DNA from: Ciona savignyi
Lineage: Eukaryota; Chordata; Ascidiacea; Phlebobranchia; Cionidae
DNA length: 64,000 nt
Assembly (NCBI GenBank): GCA_000149265.1
Contig: CH002364.1
Span: forward strand, 788,833-852,832
Direction of reading: 5' to 3'
Shown here: one piece after another, positions 1 through 11,600 of the stretch
How the letters are laid out: every line of letters starts with the position of its first letter
How positions within the stretch are numbered: position 1 is the first letter of the stretch
The notes under the pieces: model-generated
What the model was told of the DNA's origin: nothing
Database searches by the model: none
What the model saw: the letters and a program-made list of their open reading frames with translations, nothing else
Program-made: the position numbers and the translations under genes

Positions 1-42
1 AGGTTTGGAACAACTTTACTTAATAATCCAACTTTTTTCCAG

Positions 43-3000
43 CTAAACACTTGGTCGAAGCAGTATTATGCATCGGCTCACAAAGACATTCCACAGATGA
101 AAGAGTTAATAACCTGGCTTACCAACAAGTTGCCCAACATTACGGAAGAAAGCTCTATAATTCATGGAGATTATTCGCTAAACAATGTCATGTTTCATCC
201 CATCAAGGTTAGAAGTTATGCAGAGAATAGTTTGTGTTACTCGCTATCATGTGTAGAATATGGGGAAATCAAGATAATTATAATTTTGTTTTGGAAAAGC
301 TACACATTGGTTTTGTTTGTTTTATATATTGTACTATTTACACATGTAAAAAGCACCATTACTAAAAACTAACTAAACAATTTTCAATTTTTACCCATTT
401 TGTTTTTAATGTCCTGAAACTTAACCGCTCTTAAATCCATTACCAGCTTTAGCTTGCTCTTGCTCCATAAATACAAAAATGTTAAATTGCGTATAGACTT
501 TTAGCTAAATTAGAAATGATTGAAAATACAAATTAGATGCACAGTACCTTACTAAATTTGGAGCATATTATATTAGAGTTAACAGAAGTTTCAGTGGTCA
601 TTTAGACAGGAAATTTAGAGAATGGTAAATAACCTGATCAGGATAAGCAGATATAAGAGTGGTGATACATAGCCTAAAGAGAATGCACCAAAGCCAGATG
701 GATAAGCTATAACCTAATATTTGGTGGATAGCCCTTGAAGAAAAAAAGTAAAAAATCCAGAATAATATCAAATTTAGACAGGATGGTGCAGTCCATTTGA
801 AACTTTTTGACATGTTATCTAATATAGTCTTGTGCATGGATCTTACAATAATATATGCTTATTTTAACTGGACATGGATAACAAGTATGGGTTGGTAAAT
901 TGAAACCCATCACCAATATGGTTATGATTGCAGTCATGCAGTGTGCATATGGTTTCTACAAACAATGGCGGTTATTACACTCTACCTTTTATAATCATTT
1001 TTTCAGTTAAGTAAAGTTGAATCTGCATGATTTTCTTAGTACATGATTGCTTTGTGTAACTCAAACTAGTTAGTTAAACATTTGTTATTTTTTGTGGTTA
1101 CTAACAATAACTTAGCTTTCTAATAATTAAGTAATTATACTTCTGGCTTTAACCCTTTAGAAACGAGATTCTTTTTGTGCAGTTTGACCGTCTATGCTCT
1201 ATGCCTTGTAGTGCTCTACCGCCTTGCGTTTTATAAGTAGGGCAAAATGTTCAACACTAGAGTTGTTTGAAATAAAACTTCCAAAATTTCTGAAATTTTA
1301 ATTTTTGATGACGTCACTATCTGGGCACTCACGTAGTGTTCTTTCTTATACATTGTTATAATTTCTGAACTGTTTACAAAAAGCCTAACATATTCGCATT
1401 ATTTTAAAAGGTTTTGTTAGCAGTGGCATTTTCACCTTTAATACTTTTTTTAGAGTCGAGTGTTGGCTGTTTTGGATTGGGAGTTATCTACTATTGGGCA
1501 TCCACTCATGGATTTTGCCTATCTCTGTTTAATATACCATGCCCCGACAGAGTACTTTCTTGTCCAGCAAGTCGATCAATGTGAACTGAAGTAAGTGGAT
1601 TACTGAACATATTTCAGTGTGTCTTTTATTGAAGTGAAAAATTGGTTAATGTGGGGAACCCTTGTATGTTTTCTACACAATGACCCTTGTATGTTTTCTA
1701 CACAATGTAGTTGTCCCAAAATTCATACATTTACACACAAAGTTGTATGTTTTTTTATTTCTACAGGGAGTTATTTAAACATCTTCCTTCTGAAGAAGAG
1801 CTAGTTAAATATTATTGCAAACTGAGAGGAATTTCATATCCAATACCCAACTGGAACTTTTATCTTTCTCTTAATTTCTTTAAATTATCGGCAATTGTCC
1901 AGGTCAGTGGATATCTTGGTATGGTTTTTATTTGTTGTTATATTAGTAACAAAAATTTCAATTATTAGTTATTCCACTGTGACATCTACATCCATTAATA
2001 GTTTTAATTTATTTTCTTTGGTGCAAAATCTCATGCACAGTTATATTTTACAGGGTGTATACAGTCGGCATTTGAAAGGCAATGCCAGTTCACCTAATGC
2101 CGCTATTTATGAGGCATTAGTGACTCCTTTGATTCAAAGGGCATTGGATTTGACAAAAATGTATGTAAATGGTATAGTTGAATATTTAAAAGGATTATAT
2201 GTTTTTAATGCTATGTGCGAACTGTGTAAATATTAGTTAAATATTAACTTGTACAGGAAAATGTACAGTAAGGGTTATTTAGTAAGTTGAACTTAGCTGA
2301 CTCACCATGATGAATTGTTAACAGGGCACAGTGCGAATTGCAAAATATTGCTTTCTGTTCTGCATTCAGTAATTTATAATTCTTAGTTTTAGAGTTTTTG
2401 TGTTTGCTGCTGTTGTAATAAACTTATCTGTTTTGTTTCTAAAGTGAACCTCAAACTGTCAACATGTCTTTGTCTCCATCACCCAAAGGAAAGGAGGTTT
2501 TGGAAAAGGTGAAAAAGTTTCTCAAGGAAAATTGTGAAGCCAATGAAAAGGTACAGTAGTATTTAACATACAAGTCCTTTAAGTCATGAGCTGAGATATA
2601 AGAGGGGGGCGTAAGCAGAGAGCAGATTTAAATCGGGCTTAACACAGAGATTTTATTACTAGAATGTTCATAAAGTAGTATTTTGCATAACAGTTTTATT
2701 ACTATGAAAAGTACATTTTATTTCTATAAAAAGTATATATGTAGGGACAGTGGGTTGTTGGCATAACATGTACAATAATATAAGATGGTAAGTGTAAAGC
2801 GACACACTTTAAAATGATATTCTTAATACAATACAAACAGTACAATTGCCTGTTTTCAAAGTTGATTGTAAAAAAACATTTTAAACTTTAACGATATTTC
2901 CCAGGCCTACAACGAATATGTGGATGCTCAGAATGACCCGTTTTGTGTTGTTCCATTGATGGAAGAAATTAAGGTAATCACCCTAAATCCTATTTAGCTA

Positions 3001-5425
3001 GTTTTGAATGTTTGATTAAACACACAGGCCAAAGCAAAGCAAGAAGGTCTTTGGAACTTGTTTCTTCCAGATGTTAGTGGACTAAGTAATGTGGATTATG
3101 CCCACATTGCCGAACAACTAGGCAGGTCTGTCATGAATTCTGAGGCTTTGAACTGCAGTGCCCCTGGTAAGCCCGTATAGAATATTAGTTTATGAATCAG
3201 ATTTAAATAAAATCTCACATTGTAGATACTGGTAACATGGAGGTGTTACACATGTATGGTAGTGATTACCAGAAGCGTAAATGGTTACAACCTCTTCTTG
3301 AAGGCAAGATCAGATCAGCATTTTGTATGACTGGTAAGATAGGAAAATAATACTCGCTGCCAAATCTCTAAAATCTTGCATAATTAGAACCCCAAGTAGC
3401 TTCCAGTGATGCTACTAACATGGAAACCACTATCACAAGGGATGGAGATTCATATGTGGTGAATGGAAGAAAATGGTGGAGCACTGGTAGGTTAAATAAT
3501 TGTGTTTTTCACATTACCAGGTTTTAATGATATGTTGATTAGTAATATTGATCAGGTACTAAGACATAGCCATGTGTAATTTTAAGTACCAAACTGTGCA
3601 GTGTGTAAAGAAGAATCAGGTAAAGATGAAATATCCTATTCTATATTCTATTCTAAACTATCAAATTACACAATAAAAAAAAAATTTGATCTCTTAAATA
3701 AAACAAAAACTTGAACATTCGTTAACTCTAGGTGTTCTGTTTCCTTTTTAAACAAAATATTATTTTTATTTAAATATAGAAATAAACAATGTTATTTTTC
3801 TGCAGGGGCAGCCAACCCACGCTGCACATTTGGTATAGTAATGGGCAAAACAGGAGGTTCGAACACACCCAGGCACCAAAGCCACAGCATGATTGTGGTG
3901 CCATTTTCAACACCTGGCGTTACTAAAGTTCGAAACTTGTCTGTATTTGGATATAATGGTAAATAATAATAAGTGTGTATGGGTTCGATATATTCAATTA
4001 TAGTCATTGGTCAAGTAAGTTTGTTGGTAACATTCACATGAATAAACATGAATATCCTATAATATATATCAATTTTAGCTATTTTATTAATCAATATTAA
4101 AAATCTGTTTGTTTTTCAAACTTGCAGAGGCACCAAGTGGCCATAGTGAAATGTTGTTCGAGAATGTTAAGGTGCCAATTGAAAATCTTATATTGGGTGA
4201 AGGCAAAGGGTTTGAGATAGCACAGGGCCGACTTGGACCGGGTAGGATTCACCACTGCATGAGATCTATCGGTAAATGTTTTTTTATGGCCTGGCACTTT
4301 TATTATATCTTGGTAATTAAGGTAATTACACTTGAAAACTACTACATATTGTTTTGGTTAGTTGAACTAAAATTACAATAAAGTCTGGATGGTATGCAAC
4401 CCACTGTAAAAGCTCTTGGTAGTAACAGTTTTTATAACACAGTTTATCATTTAAATACCTCATACCCATAGTTTAACCCATTTGAATCTACTGAATTAGG
4501 AAAACTGCAAACTTAAAGAGCAAGTGGTAAGTGTGAAGATCGAACATCAGCCAAATGGTACTACAATACAAACAAAATTTGAACTGCATAGGTTTAAAAT
4601 AAATCAAGAATTCACACAGTTTTTCTAGTTTACTACAGATTTGATTTATCTTTTCAGGACTTGCTGAAAGATGTTTATCACTCTTGGTTGAGCGTGGCCT
4701 GCAGAGAAGACCGTTTGGAAAACGCATCGTTGAGCATGTAAACTGTTTGTGTTACTTTTGTTCTCGTAACTATGGTACACTATACCTGAGCCAGAATGTA
4801 TATAAAATTTTATTAAAAACATTTAATACGAGCTTTTTACTCAGGAAGTGGTCCAGCATAAGATTGCTGAGTGTAGAATCGCTATTGATCAGTGTAGACT
4901 GCTGACACTTCATGCAGCTCATATGATTGATAGGTTCGGAAGCAAGAAAGCACGCAAAGAGGTTGGGCTTTGGATCTCTGTCTATTTAGCAATCCTGTTT
5001 TGATCTAATTTTGTGTATTTGAATTTATCTTACTGCTTTATTGGCCTAAAAGTGATTTTTCCAGATATCAATGATCAAGGTGGCTGCACCAAAAATGCTA
5101 TGTTCTGTTATAGATGAAGCAATTCAAGTCTATGGTGGGGCAGGTGTATCGGATGATTTTCCTCTTGCAAAATGGTAGGAACTAATTAGATGTAGAAATG
5201 TGTCAAATCTTAAATTTTATCACCATGTGTTTTTGTTAATTAGTCATTGATCAAAATACAATAAGGTCGAAATTTAGGACATACTCATCCCTAAAAATAA
5301 AATTGTATCTTAACAGTTATGCGATGGCTCGCACTTTAAGAATTGCTGATGGACCAGATGAAGTTCACCTCAGCAGTATTGCTAAAATGGAAATCAAGGA
5401 CCAAATCCTGAAAGCTAACTTGTAA
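43..5425 (+). CDS. ACAD11: ACAD10/ACAD11-like acyl-CoA dehydrogenase, 5'-truncated by window
   Basis: Fifteen exons read in one frame: 43-207, 1454-1590, 1767-1902, 2054-2160, 2445-2550, 2905-2973, 3028-3166, 3226-3333, 3388-3486, 3806-3958, 4128-4271, 4658-4737, 4845-4961, 5065-5174 and 5317-5425. Phases agree throughout and give 592 residues; the N-terminus lies left of the window. The first exons encode the end of an APH/choline-kinase-like domain: the [15 protein letters not shown] catalytic loop, then [12 protein letters not shown] as the metal-binding strand. From about 2905 onward comes the acyl-CoA dehydrogenase fold, with [25 protein letters not shown] (FAD/substrate loop), [10 protein letters not shown] and [10 protein letters not shown]. 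The ADGPDEVH block sits where medium-chain enzymes carry the catalytic Glu. This two-domain layout is specific to ACAD10/11, which act on hydroxylated or long-chain acyl-CoAs. The C-terminus is -KANL, a catalase-type peroxisomal signal. ACAD11 fits better than ACAD10 because no HAD phosphatase domain is seen, but that would lie upstream. Confidence 0.93.
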
Positions 5426-5496
5426 CTTAAAAGTGATCATGCTAAAGAATAATTTGCTAATTGTATTTTTCTATGCAACTCGTATTATGAAGAATT

Positions 5497-5502
5497 AATA
5501 AA
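5497..5502 (+). terminator. AATAAA poly(A) signal of the ACAD11-like gene
   Basis: AATAAA lies 72 bp after the stop codon at 5423-5425 and is followed by a T-rich stretch. The opposing TMBIM6 poly(A) signal is about 30 bp to the right, so the two 3' ends nearly touch or overlap. Confidence 0.75.
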
Positions 5503-5530
5503 AACAATTTTTTGTTCAGTCTTTTTGTAT

Positions 5531-5536
5531 TTTATT
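5531..5536 (-). terminator. AATAAA poly(A) signal of TMBIM6
   Basis: The plus strand reads TTTATT here, which is AATAAA on the minus strand, 125 bp beyond the TMBIM6 stop codon at 5661-5663. Cleavage 10-30 nt downstream would fall at about 5500-5520, on top of the convergent gene's poly(A) region. Confidence 0.6.
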
Positions 5537-5660
5537 CACATAATGTACAAACACTAAGTTTGAAATTATACACAAGCTATGTATGGCCAAACAAATCTGC
5601 ATTACTTTTAAAAACTTTTTTTTAATATATATACAAAATGCAGAATGCAGACACAACGCT

Positions 5661-8023
5661 TTAGTTGTTTCTCTTCTTTTTCTTTTCATTCAATCCCAGT
5701 ATGATGACCAGACGGCGAAATATGTTAATGAAGTCGATGAACAAATCAACACTGTGCCTGGTTCAGAAAGTTTTAGATTTAAGGTCTAGCTTTATTTGGA
5801 GCTTACATAAATACATATCAAAACAAACATTTTGCATTTTGACATAATTACGGAAATATTTATGGGATAAAACAATATTTAGATTTAAACACCTTGCAGG
5901 GTCAAAACCTGATTTTCCAAAGGATAGGAATCTGGGTTTCCACTTATTAGTGGGTTACTAGACAAGTAAACAGTGTATGAATATTTAGTTTCCATGCCTG
6001 GGGTTGTATTTAAATTGCCTTGAGCTGTGATTGGTACGTAGCAGACCAAAAACTTAATTGTAAGGTAGTCTATAACTGTCTAATCTACCAACAAATTTTC
6101 GAAATACAAACATTGTAAATTTATTACATTAAATGTACAGATAAAAAACTAAAATATTTGTAGACAAGGGTCGCAAATTGAAACAATTAGGATAAAACAT
6201 AAATAACCTATACTAGATATCTTCTCACCATATATAATCATTGTCTCCATTGTTGTGTTTCTCAACAATTAGTTGAGTATCGTAAACAACAAATCCACAG
6301 AAGATAGCCACGCCAGCGTACAATCCAAATTGGAACACAGCGAACGACTGCATGAAGATATTGAGAAGAGATGTGACAAGAAGGATGGTCAATGCACTGC
6401 CAAGAAATCCTGAAATGAACAAGTACACATATGTAAATTGAAATAAAACTGTGTAAGACATCTAGAGTTTATACACACCTCCAAGGTAAAGGTAGGAGCG
6501 TCGTTGTGCATAAAGCGCACTGACAGAAAAGCACACAAATATAATGGCAGTGGATATTAAGGCTGTCATTATTATTTGTGGATTTACAGCAATGGCGAAG
6601 TCCAGCAAGGGCCCCAATCCGAGTCCTAAAACACAGAAGGAATTTAGAATATAATAACAATAAAAATACTGAATCTACAAACCCATGGTTCCACCGAAAG
6701 CTGCCAAAATACAAAGTCTCTTGGTTTGGTTTTCCTTAGAATGAGATGTCGCTGCAAGCCACATCATTAGACCAATTGATACAAGGGAAGATAGAAGCCC
6801 GCCCTTTAAAGGCAAGTGTTATTGAAAAACACTCTAAATGATTAAAATAATTCCTAAATAAACAGAAAATAGTGAAATAAACGAATATTAACAATAAAGC
6901 TTGGTTGATCACAAGGCTATAAAGCTAGTATGAGGTCCTGGTTGGTACTTGTTCAATCACCAGAACACAGATAAGTTGTCAAAAATAAACTTTAGCCGGC
7001 ACGCTAACATTTACAAACATAAAATAGTTACAAGAAAGGGATACAATAGCCTACACCCTGGGTCTTAATCCTATTTTCTGGATGGGAAAATGCAGAATGA
7101 ATACCAATGTTTTACACAGGATGGAGATTTAATCAATATAGTTATGTACACACCTGGTTCCATCCCGCCTTAAGATGCAAAAATGCACCAACCGATGCGC
7201 TTAACATGCACAATGTTAAACAAGTGTACACGTTCTTTAAGTGGTTCTTGGTAGAGACCGAACTGAAATGATTTTAGGATTATAATATATTAAGGGTGTT
7301 AATGTATGTACTTAAAAGTCTTTAAAATAGGAGAGGATATTCATGTTTATCCCCGTGAATGGGAAAACCAAGGGGGTTAACACACGGGCAATCGTCAGAT
7401 CACCTCGCACCCACCGTCGGTATACCGGAGCTATTGCAGTGAGTTGTATATAATAGACACGTTCCTTCAATTTGGTGGAACCCATTAATCCGCTGGGTTC
7501 AGGCAATGTCCGTCAGGTGCCATGCCCAAGGACATAACTGACTAGATAGCAAAACGATGCACTAATTCACCAATCTAATAAGTTGGACTGTTCTCATGTA
7601 TAAATGTACTACAGAGGATTCTTTTGGCTGCAATCTGTGAACCAACATTTTTGATGCATAAGGGGGAAAACTAAAAGGAGGTAAAGCGGGAAGGCGGGAA
7701 ACTGCACACTAAAATTAATTTTATTAGAATTAGGTTTTAAACACGTGGTTAAAGTTAAGCATAGTTAAAATTAAGTTCTTAAGTTTTGGTGAGCAGTTTT
7801 CCTCCTTCCCGCTTTCTCTCATTTTAACAGTGCCCACGCAAAAGTACACAATTAGGTAGTTTATAAAAAGACTAATAGCCTACAACCAGATAGTTCTTGT
7901 GGGTGATATTACCATAAACTTCTCATGCTAGTTATAGACTATCTGTAGTATATGTACTTACAGTTGTGAAAAGTCTGTTAAAGTTGACATTTTTACTTGG
8001 CGGTTTCTAAATAAAGAATCCAT
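5661..8023 (-). CDS. TMBIM6: TMBIM6 / Bax inhibitor-1, complete
   Basis: Six minus-strand exons (7962-8023, 7154-7262, 6683-6803, 6479-6625, 6229-6409, 5661-5757) join in phase to 717 bp, 238 residues, the usual family length. Translation shows the N-terminal [19 protein letters not shown], several hydrophobic membrane segments, [39 protein letters not shown] and the lysine-rich tail NEKKKKRNN. These match the conserved blocks of TMBIM6, an ER membrane protein that limits ER calcium leak, IRE1 signalling and cell death. The exon 5 reading frame meets a stop right after DYIW if the splice at 6228/6229 is ignored; the true last exon is at 5661-5757. The start ATG (8021-8023) is the first in-frame ATG; a second Met twelve codons in is also possible. 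The gene is convergent with the ACAD11-like gene. Confidence 0.95.
7328..7550 (-). mobile_element. tRNA-derived SINE (family 1), 5'-truncated, in TMBIM6 intron
   Basis: First copy of a family seen at least ten times in the window. Read on the minus strand, a full member has a tRNA-like head with A box (TGGTCTAACGGTTAAG) and B box-like sequence. Next comes a body containing TGTCCTTGGGCAAGGCACTT, resembling central domains of other deuterostome SINEs. It ends in a tail of TATCC repeats after CCCATTCACGGGGATAAA. This copy starts within the body and lacks the tRNA head. Its tail (GGATA on the plus strand) is at 7331-7340. Confidence 0.75.
7683..7815. mobile_element. Short palindromic MITE-like element with ~23-bp inverted ends
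   Basis: The left end AAAGCGGGAAGGCGGGAAAC is mirrored by the right end (minus strand AAAGCGGGAAGGAGGAAAAC) about 133 bp away, in TMBIM6 intron 1. It could fold into a hairpin. The ends contain GCGGGAAA, an E2F-like core. No transposase and no clear target duplication were seen. Confidence 0.45.
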
Positions 8024-8400
8024 GTTTTATCTTTTAAATAAAGAAATTTCAATAAGTTTCAGTCTTTCACTGGCCTTAGTTTCTAAAAAACAAATAATGC
8101 ACAATATCACTAGAAGTATTACAACATTACACCATTTGCGTAGCGCGCCTAATAATTCCGAACTAAACCTCATTGTCAGTACAGAAATTGCAATAAACCA
8201 TATTTCGCCAGAACGAAAGTTCCTCCTTTAGAACACAGATACATACAGACGTCACTTGTGTTGTTTTAATAACGAGCAAAGCTATTGGTTGAAAGAAGAG
8301 GTCATAACCCGCATTATCACATGATACGCTATAAAACCATGACGTGTTATTCCCCAGAATTGGCTGCCATTTCATCATTTGAAACCGTTGATTTAGATTT
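8024..8400 (-). promoter_or_regulatory. Probable TMBIM6 5' UTR and promoter region
   Basis: This unique sequence lies directly upstream of the TMBIM6 start codon. It contains a minus-strand CCAAT box (plus ATTGG at 8284-8288), a CRE-like ACGTCAC at 8250-8256, and ATGACGTGT at 8339-8347. TGACGTG-type sites are bound by ATF6/XBP1-class bZIP factors, and TMBIM6 is linked to ER stress, so regulation by the unfolded-protein response is possible but unproven. A TATAAAA at about 8330 points to the plus strand and is not assigned. Confidence 0.3.
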
Positions 8401-9383
8401 ACCCTAGACTAAACTTTTTGTATTTTTTTTATAATTATACAGATATAAACAGTGATGTGATTTAAGAGGTTCGCATGGGTTCGGTCGAACCCGTTCTTGG
8501 AACCTCGGGATAATCACCGATCCGATTCTTGCTTTTTTACAGACATTAGGCGTTTTAGGGAACCTGTAGTTAGTAAGTACGATACGAGAACCCGTTCTTA
8601 AAATTTTAAATCCCATCACTGGATATAAAATCGTGTATTGTAATGAATCGACTTTTGGGTTCGATAACCTCTTCTGCTCGACTCTGTATTGCAAGTGCAA
8701 CTCACAACATGCACTTTTCAACATAGAAAAAAACGAGGAAAACACGTATCAACAAAATAAACCAATCACAAAGCGACAACTAAACGGAAATCTAAAAAGA
8801 CGTTACAAAATATATTTAAGGAAAAAGGACAGTGGGCGATACGAAAACTCTCTGGCTAGGCGCTACACAACCCTCTTTCCAAAACAAATTGTTCGCCCTC
8901 GAAAATGAATATGCAGTAAAATAATTAAAAAGCTTCATCGACACGGGCTGGCTAGCTACAGACCACAATTTCCCAAATATGCAGGTACATTTTAGTCTGG
9001 CCATATCGAAAAAAAAGTAGGATGGGGTTTTCCATTTTTTTTAAATTCTGTTTTTACCAGTCGTAAGATTGGGCACCAGCACGTACCAAGATCCTCGATG
9101 TAAACAAGCCCACCCTTCCACAATACTTCGTCCTTCTTCAACGGTACGACTGGCGACGACCACGGACTTGCACTACCTTCAGTTATGCCCGAGTCTTGCA
9201 GCGACTCGTGTTTTTTAAACCTAGACCACGCGGGACCTGATGAATAGGTCTGGCGTCTCCAGTGTCGACCTGATTTTTAATTATAGAAGACGTTTGTCCC
9301 AAATCATACGGTCCGCAACTTTAGAGTGGTTGTTCGTTGACGGTTTGAAGTGCCGTATAGGTTGGTTCACCGACATATTCTTT

Positions 9384-9670
9384 CGGATAGGATTGGATAG
9401 GATATTTATCTTTATCCCCGTGAATGGGAAAACCAAGAGGGTTAACACACGGGCAATCGTCAGATCACCTCGCGCCCATCGTCGGGTTACCGGAGCTATT
9501 GCAGTGTGGTTCCTTTAATTTGGTAGAACCAATTAATACCGCTGGGTTCAGGCAATGTCCGTAAAGTGCCTTGCCCAAGGACACAACCTACTAGCTCAGC
9601 GACCAGTTTCGCGCCTGCAACCTTTTGATTGAAAGGCGACGCACTTAACCGTTTAGACCAACGGGCCGGA
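9384..9670 (-). mobile_element. SINE family 1, near full-length, inside the gypsy remnant
   Basis: The GGATA-repeat tail is at 9384-9403, the body runs through 9590, and the tRNA-like head (plus strand TTGATTGAAAGGCGACGCAC) ends at about 9670. It interrupts the retrotransposon between gag and reverse transcriptase, so it is younger than that element. Confidence 0.75.
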
Positions 9671-9680
9671 CAAAAAAATT

Positions 9681-9711
9681 TGGCAGCAGTGGGATTCGAA
9701 CCCACGCCATC
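9681..9711 (-). other. tRNA 3'-half-like fragment (T arm plus acceptor strand)
   Basis: The minus strand reads GTGGGTTCGAATCCCACTGC: a perfect 5-bp T stem around TTCGAAT, followed by an acceptor-like TGCTGCCA. No matching 5' acceptor strand or D arm is visible upstream, so this is a fragment or SINE-associated piece rather than a working tRNA gene. Confidence 0.3.
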
Positions 9712-10310
9712 GGAAATGACTGGTGAAATGACACGCCATCGAAATGACTTCGTCAATTGTACTTCGGCCTTCCACATATAGGTCACATGTTTGTTTAAAT
9801 CACTATTATCACCAGGATTTTCAAATATTACACAGCACTGTGCTTCCCAGTGGCCATAACGCGCACAATAATTACAAGCGCTTCATTGTCTCTCGTTTCG
9901 CACTTCTCCTCGATGTTCATGCTCCGTTCCCATTGCGCATAGAATATAGCGATCAAAGTTACCGACCACGGCGTTATAGCTGTATTGCAGCGTACATTTA
10001 AGACTAGCTTGAATGTCCAGGGCGTTGCCATTTAAGGCGTCAGCTAACTGCTGTCGGGAAGTCCACTCTCCTCTTTGTCCCATTGTTTCAGCTCTGTCAC
10101 GTTGTCAAAACGTTGCCGAAAATGCCACCAGTCTTCCTAGTCATTAAACGCCTCGTCGAAAGATTTAGAACTCTCTCCACCAAGCTTTGCATTCAGCTTC
10201 TCAATTTTTGCCATTAACACCGCGAATTGTCGGGATAAAGACTTTGTCTTCAGTTCAGTCATCGTAATATTTCACGCAATCTATAGGTCCTGGTAGGATC
10301 GCCAATTGTA

Positions 10311-11600
10311 ACGAATCGACTTGTAGGAGGCGTTCAACCAATTATTCTCCCTATCTCTCCAATGCAAACTGACCTCACAAAAACGGCTGTCACTCAAAAT
10401 CCTGACATAGGAAGTCTTAGATTTTTTCACAATTTAAAATTGAAGCTTGGATCTGCAACCTAAACTCAAAACCCTACAAAATTTTGTTTAAAAATTTTAA
10501 GCCCATACCCCTATGTACATCGGCAACTTTTTCCCAACAAAACAGCTAGCAGATGCACAATCAACACCTTTATTTCACAAAGCACTGCTCCACGATTACA
10601 AAACTTTACAGCTAAACGAGAACACTGGCGCGCAGCCTAGCACATGCTGCTTTCAACCAAACAAACGTTGGGGAATCACCACCATTGTTACTCAGCAAAA
10701 CACTCGTTTAAAAACAATGATTCATGAACCTCTCCCGCTCTTCTCTGCTGTATTGCAACTCACATAACGACTATATCCTTTCTTTTTGTGCTATTATCGC
10801 TTAATTCTCTCTTCATTTGATATTCGGCCCTCGTAGAAGTTGAACGGTTGAGTAGCTTAGCTTTATGATACATGTGCATTATTAGTATGATAATAACTTT
10901 ACAAAAAAACGTAAGCCGAAAGGTGGATGATAAAAACCAGCCGCTGTAAGCAACAAGTCGGTTGTGTTTGACCTTATTAAAAAAGTTTTGTCGATTAGCT
11001 GCAAAAACAAGATTTGCGGATCGGCGAAAGAGTTTGTCGATTTGCAAGAGTTTTGTCGATTAACTACAAAAAAGATTTGCGGATCGGCGAAATAGTTTTG
11101 CCGATTTGAAAATATTTTTATCGATTTGAAAATATTGTTGTCGATAATAATAGTTTTGTAGACTGATATAAAGTTCAGGATTGCCCTTATAGGCCACTGT
11201 AAAAAAGCACAGTGGTCGACGGAAACTCTATAGGACTAGATTTAGAGTTTAGACGCTACAGTATAAAGTAAATTTATATTAACCGTAGAACGTGGAAATA
11301 ATTAGAAGCATACAACAAGTCGTGTAGTAAATCCGCAGCGCCATGGTTTATTGTATATAGCTTACGCAGTGGTGTATTCAGGGAGGGACTTGGTGCAATT
11401 GCCCCCTCTACGTTAAACCTAATGTATATTAAAAAAGATACAAGTTGATCTGTGAAAAACTTAAGTTACGAACAAATGACATTATTAACGAATCGTTGCA
11501 CTTTACATCATAATAGTAGTTTGTCGCTTTTTCTGTTATATTAGCATATTAAAGCGTAGAATCAATTCTTTTTTTTCACCAAAAAGGCTATCATCTAATT
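10311..11600. other. No gene seen; LTR remnants and a short tandem repeat
   Basis: 10311-10800 probably continues the gypsy LTR, since its TGCAACTCACA-type blocks resemble 8690-8710. At 10984-11105 a ~60-bp unit occurs twice (TTTGTCGATTA, then GATTTGCGGATCGGCGAAA), with further GTCGAT echoes to 11145. The rest is AT-rich sequence with no recognisable exon. Confidence 0.4.

Larger units (their letters stand above)
8639..10310 (-). pseudogene. Ty3/gypsy retrotransposon remnant (LTR, gag and RT fragments)
   Basis: On the minus strand the right LTR ends in CGATTCGTTACA at about 10307. A primer-binding-like TTGGCGATCCTACC follows, then a gag-like frame starting at about 10260 that breaks at a stop near 10120. 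Past an inserted SINE (9384-9670) the minus strand encodes NQVDTGDARPIHQ (9230-9320), and after a frameshift LQDSGITEGSASPWSSPVVP (about 9090-9200). These are hallmarks of the start of the Ty3/gypsy reverse transcriptase. A related TGTAATGAATCGACTT at about 8639 probably marks the other LTR. The element is dead: truncated, frameshifted and interrupted. Confidence 0.65.

Noticed and set aside
598-837. 79-codon minus frame in an ACAD11 intron
   Set aside because: AT-rich intronic sequence without splice or promoter support.
8329-8336. TATAAAA on the plus strand
   Set aside because: No plus-strand coding exon follows, and it cannot serve minus-strand TMBIM6.
8633-8908. 91-codon plus frame with basic C-terminus
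   Set aside because: It overlaps the probable LTR of the gypsy remnant and has no known domain.
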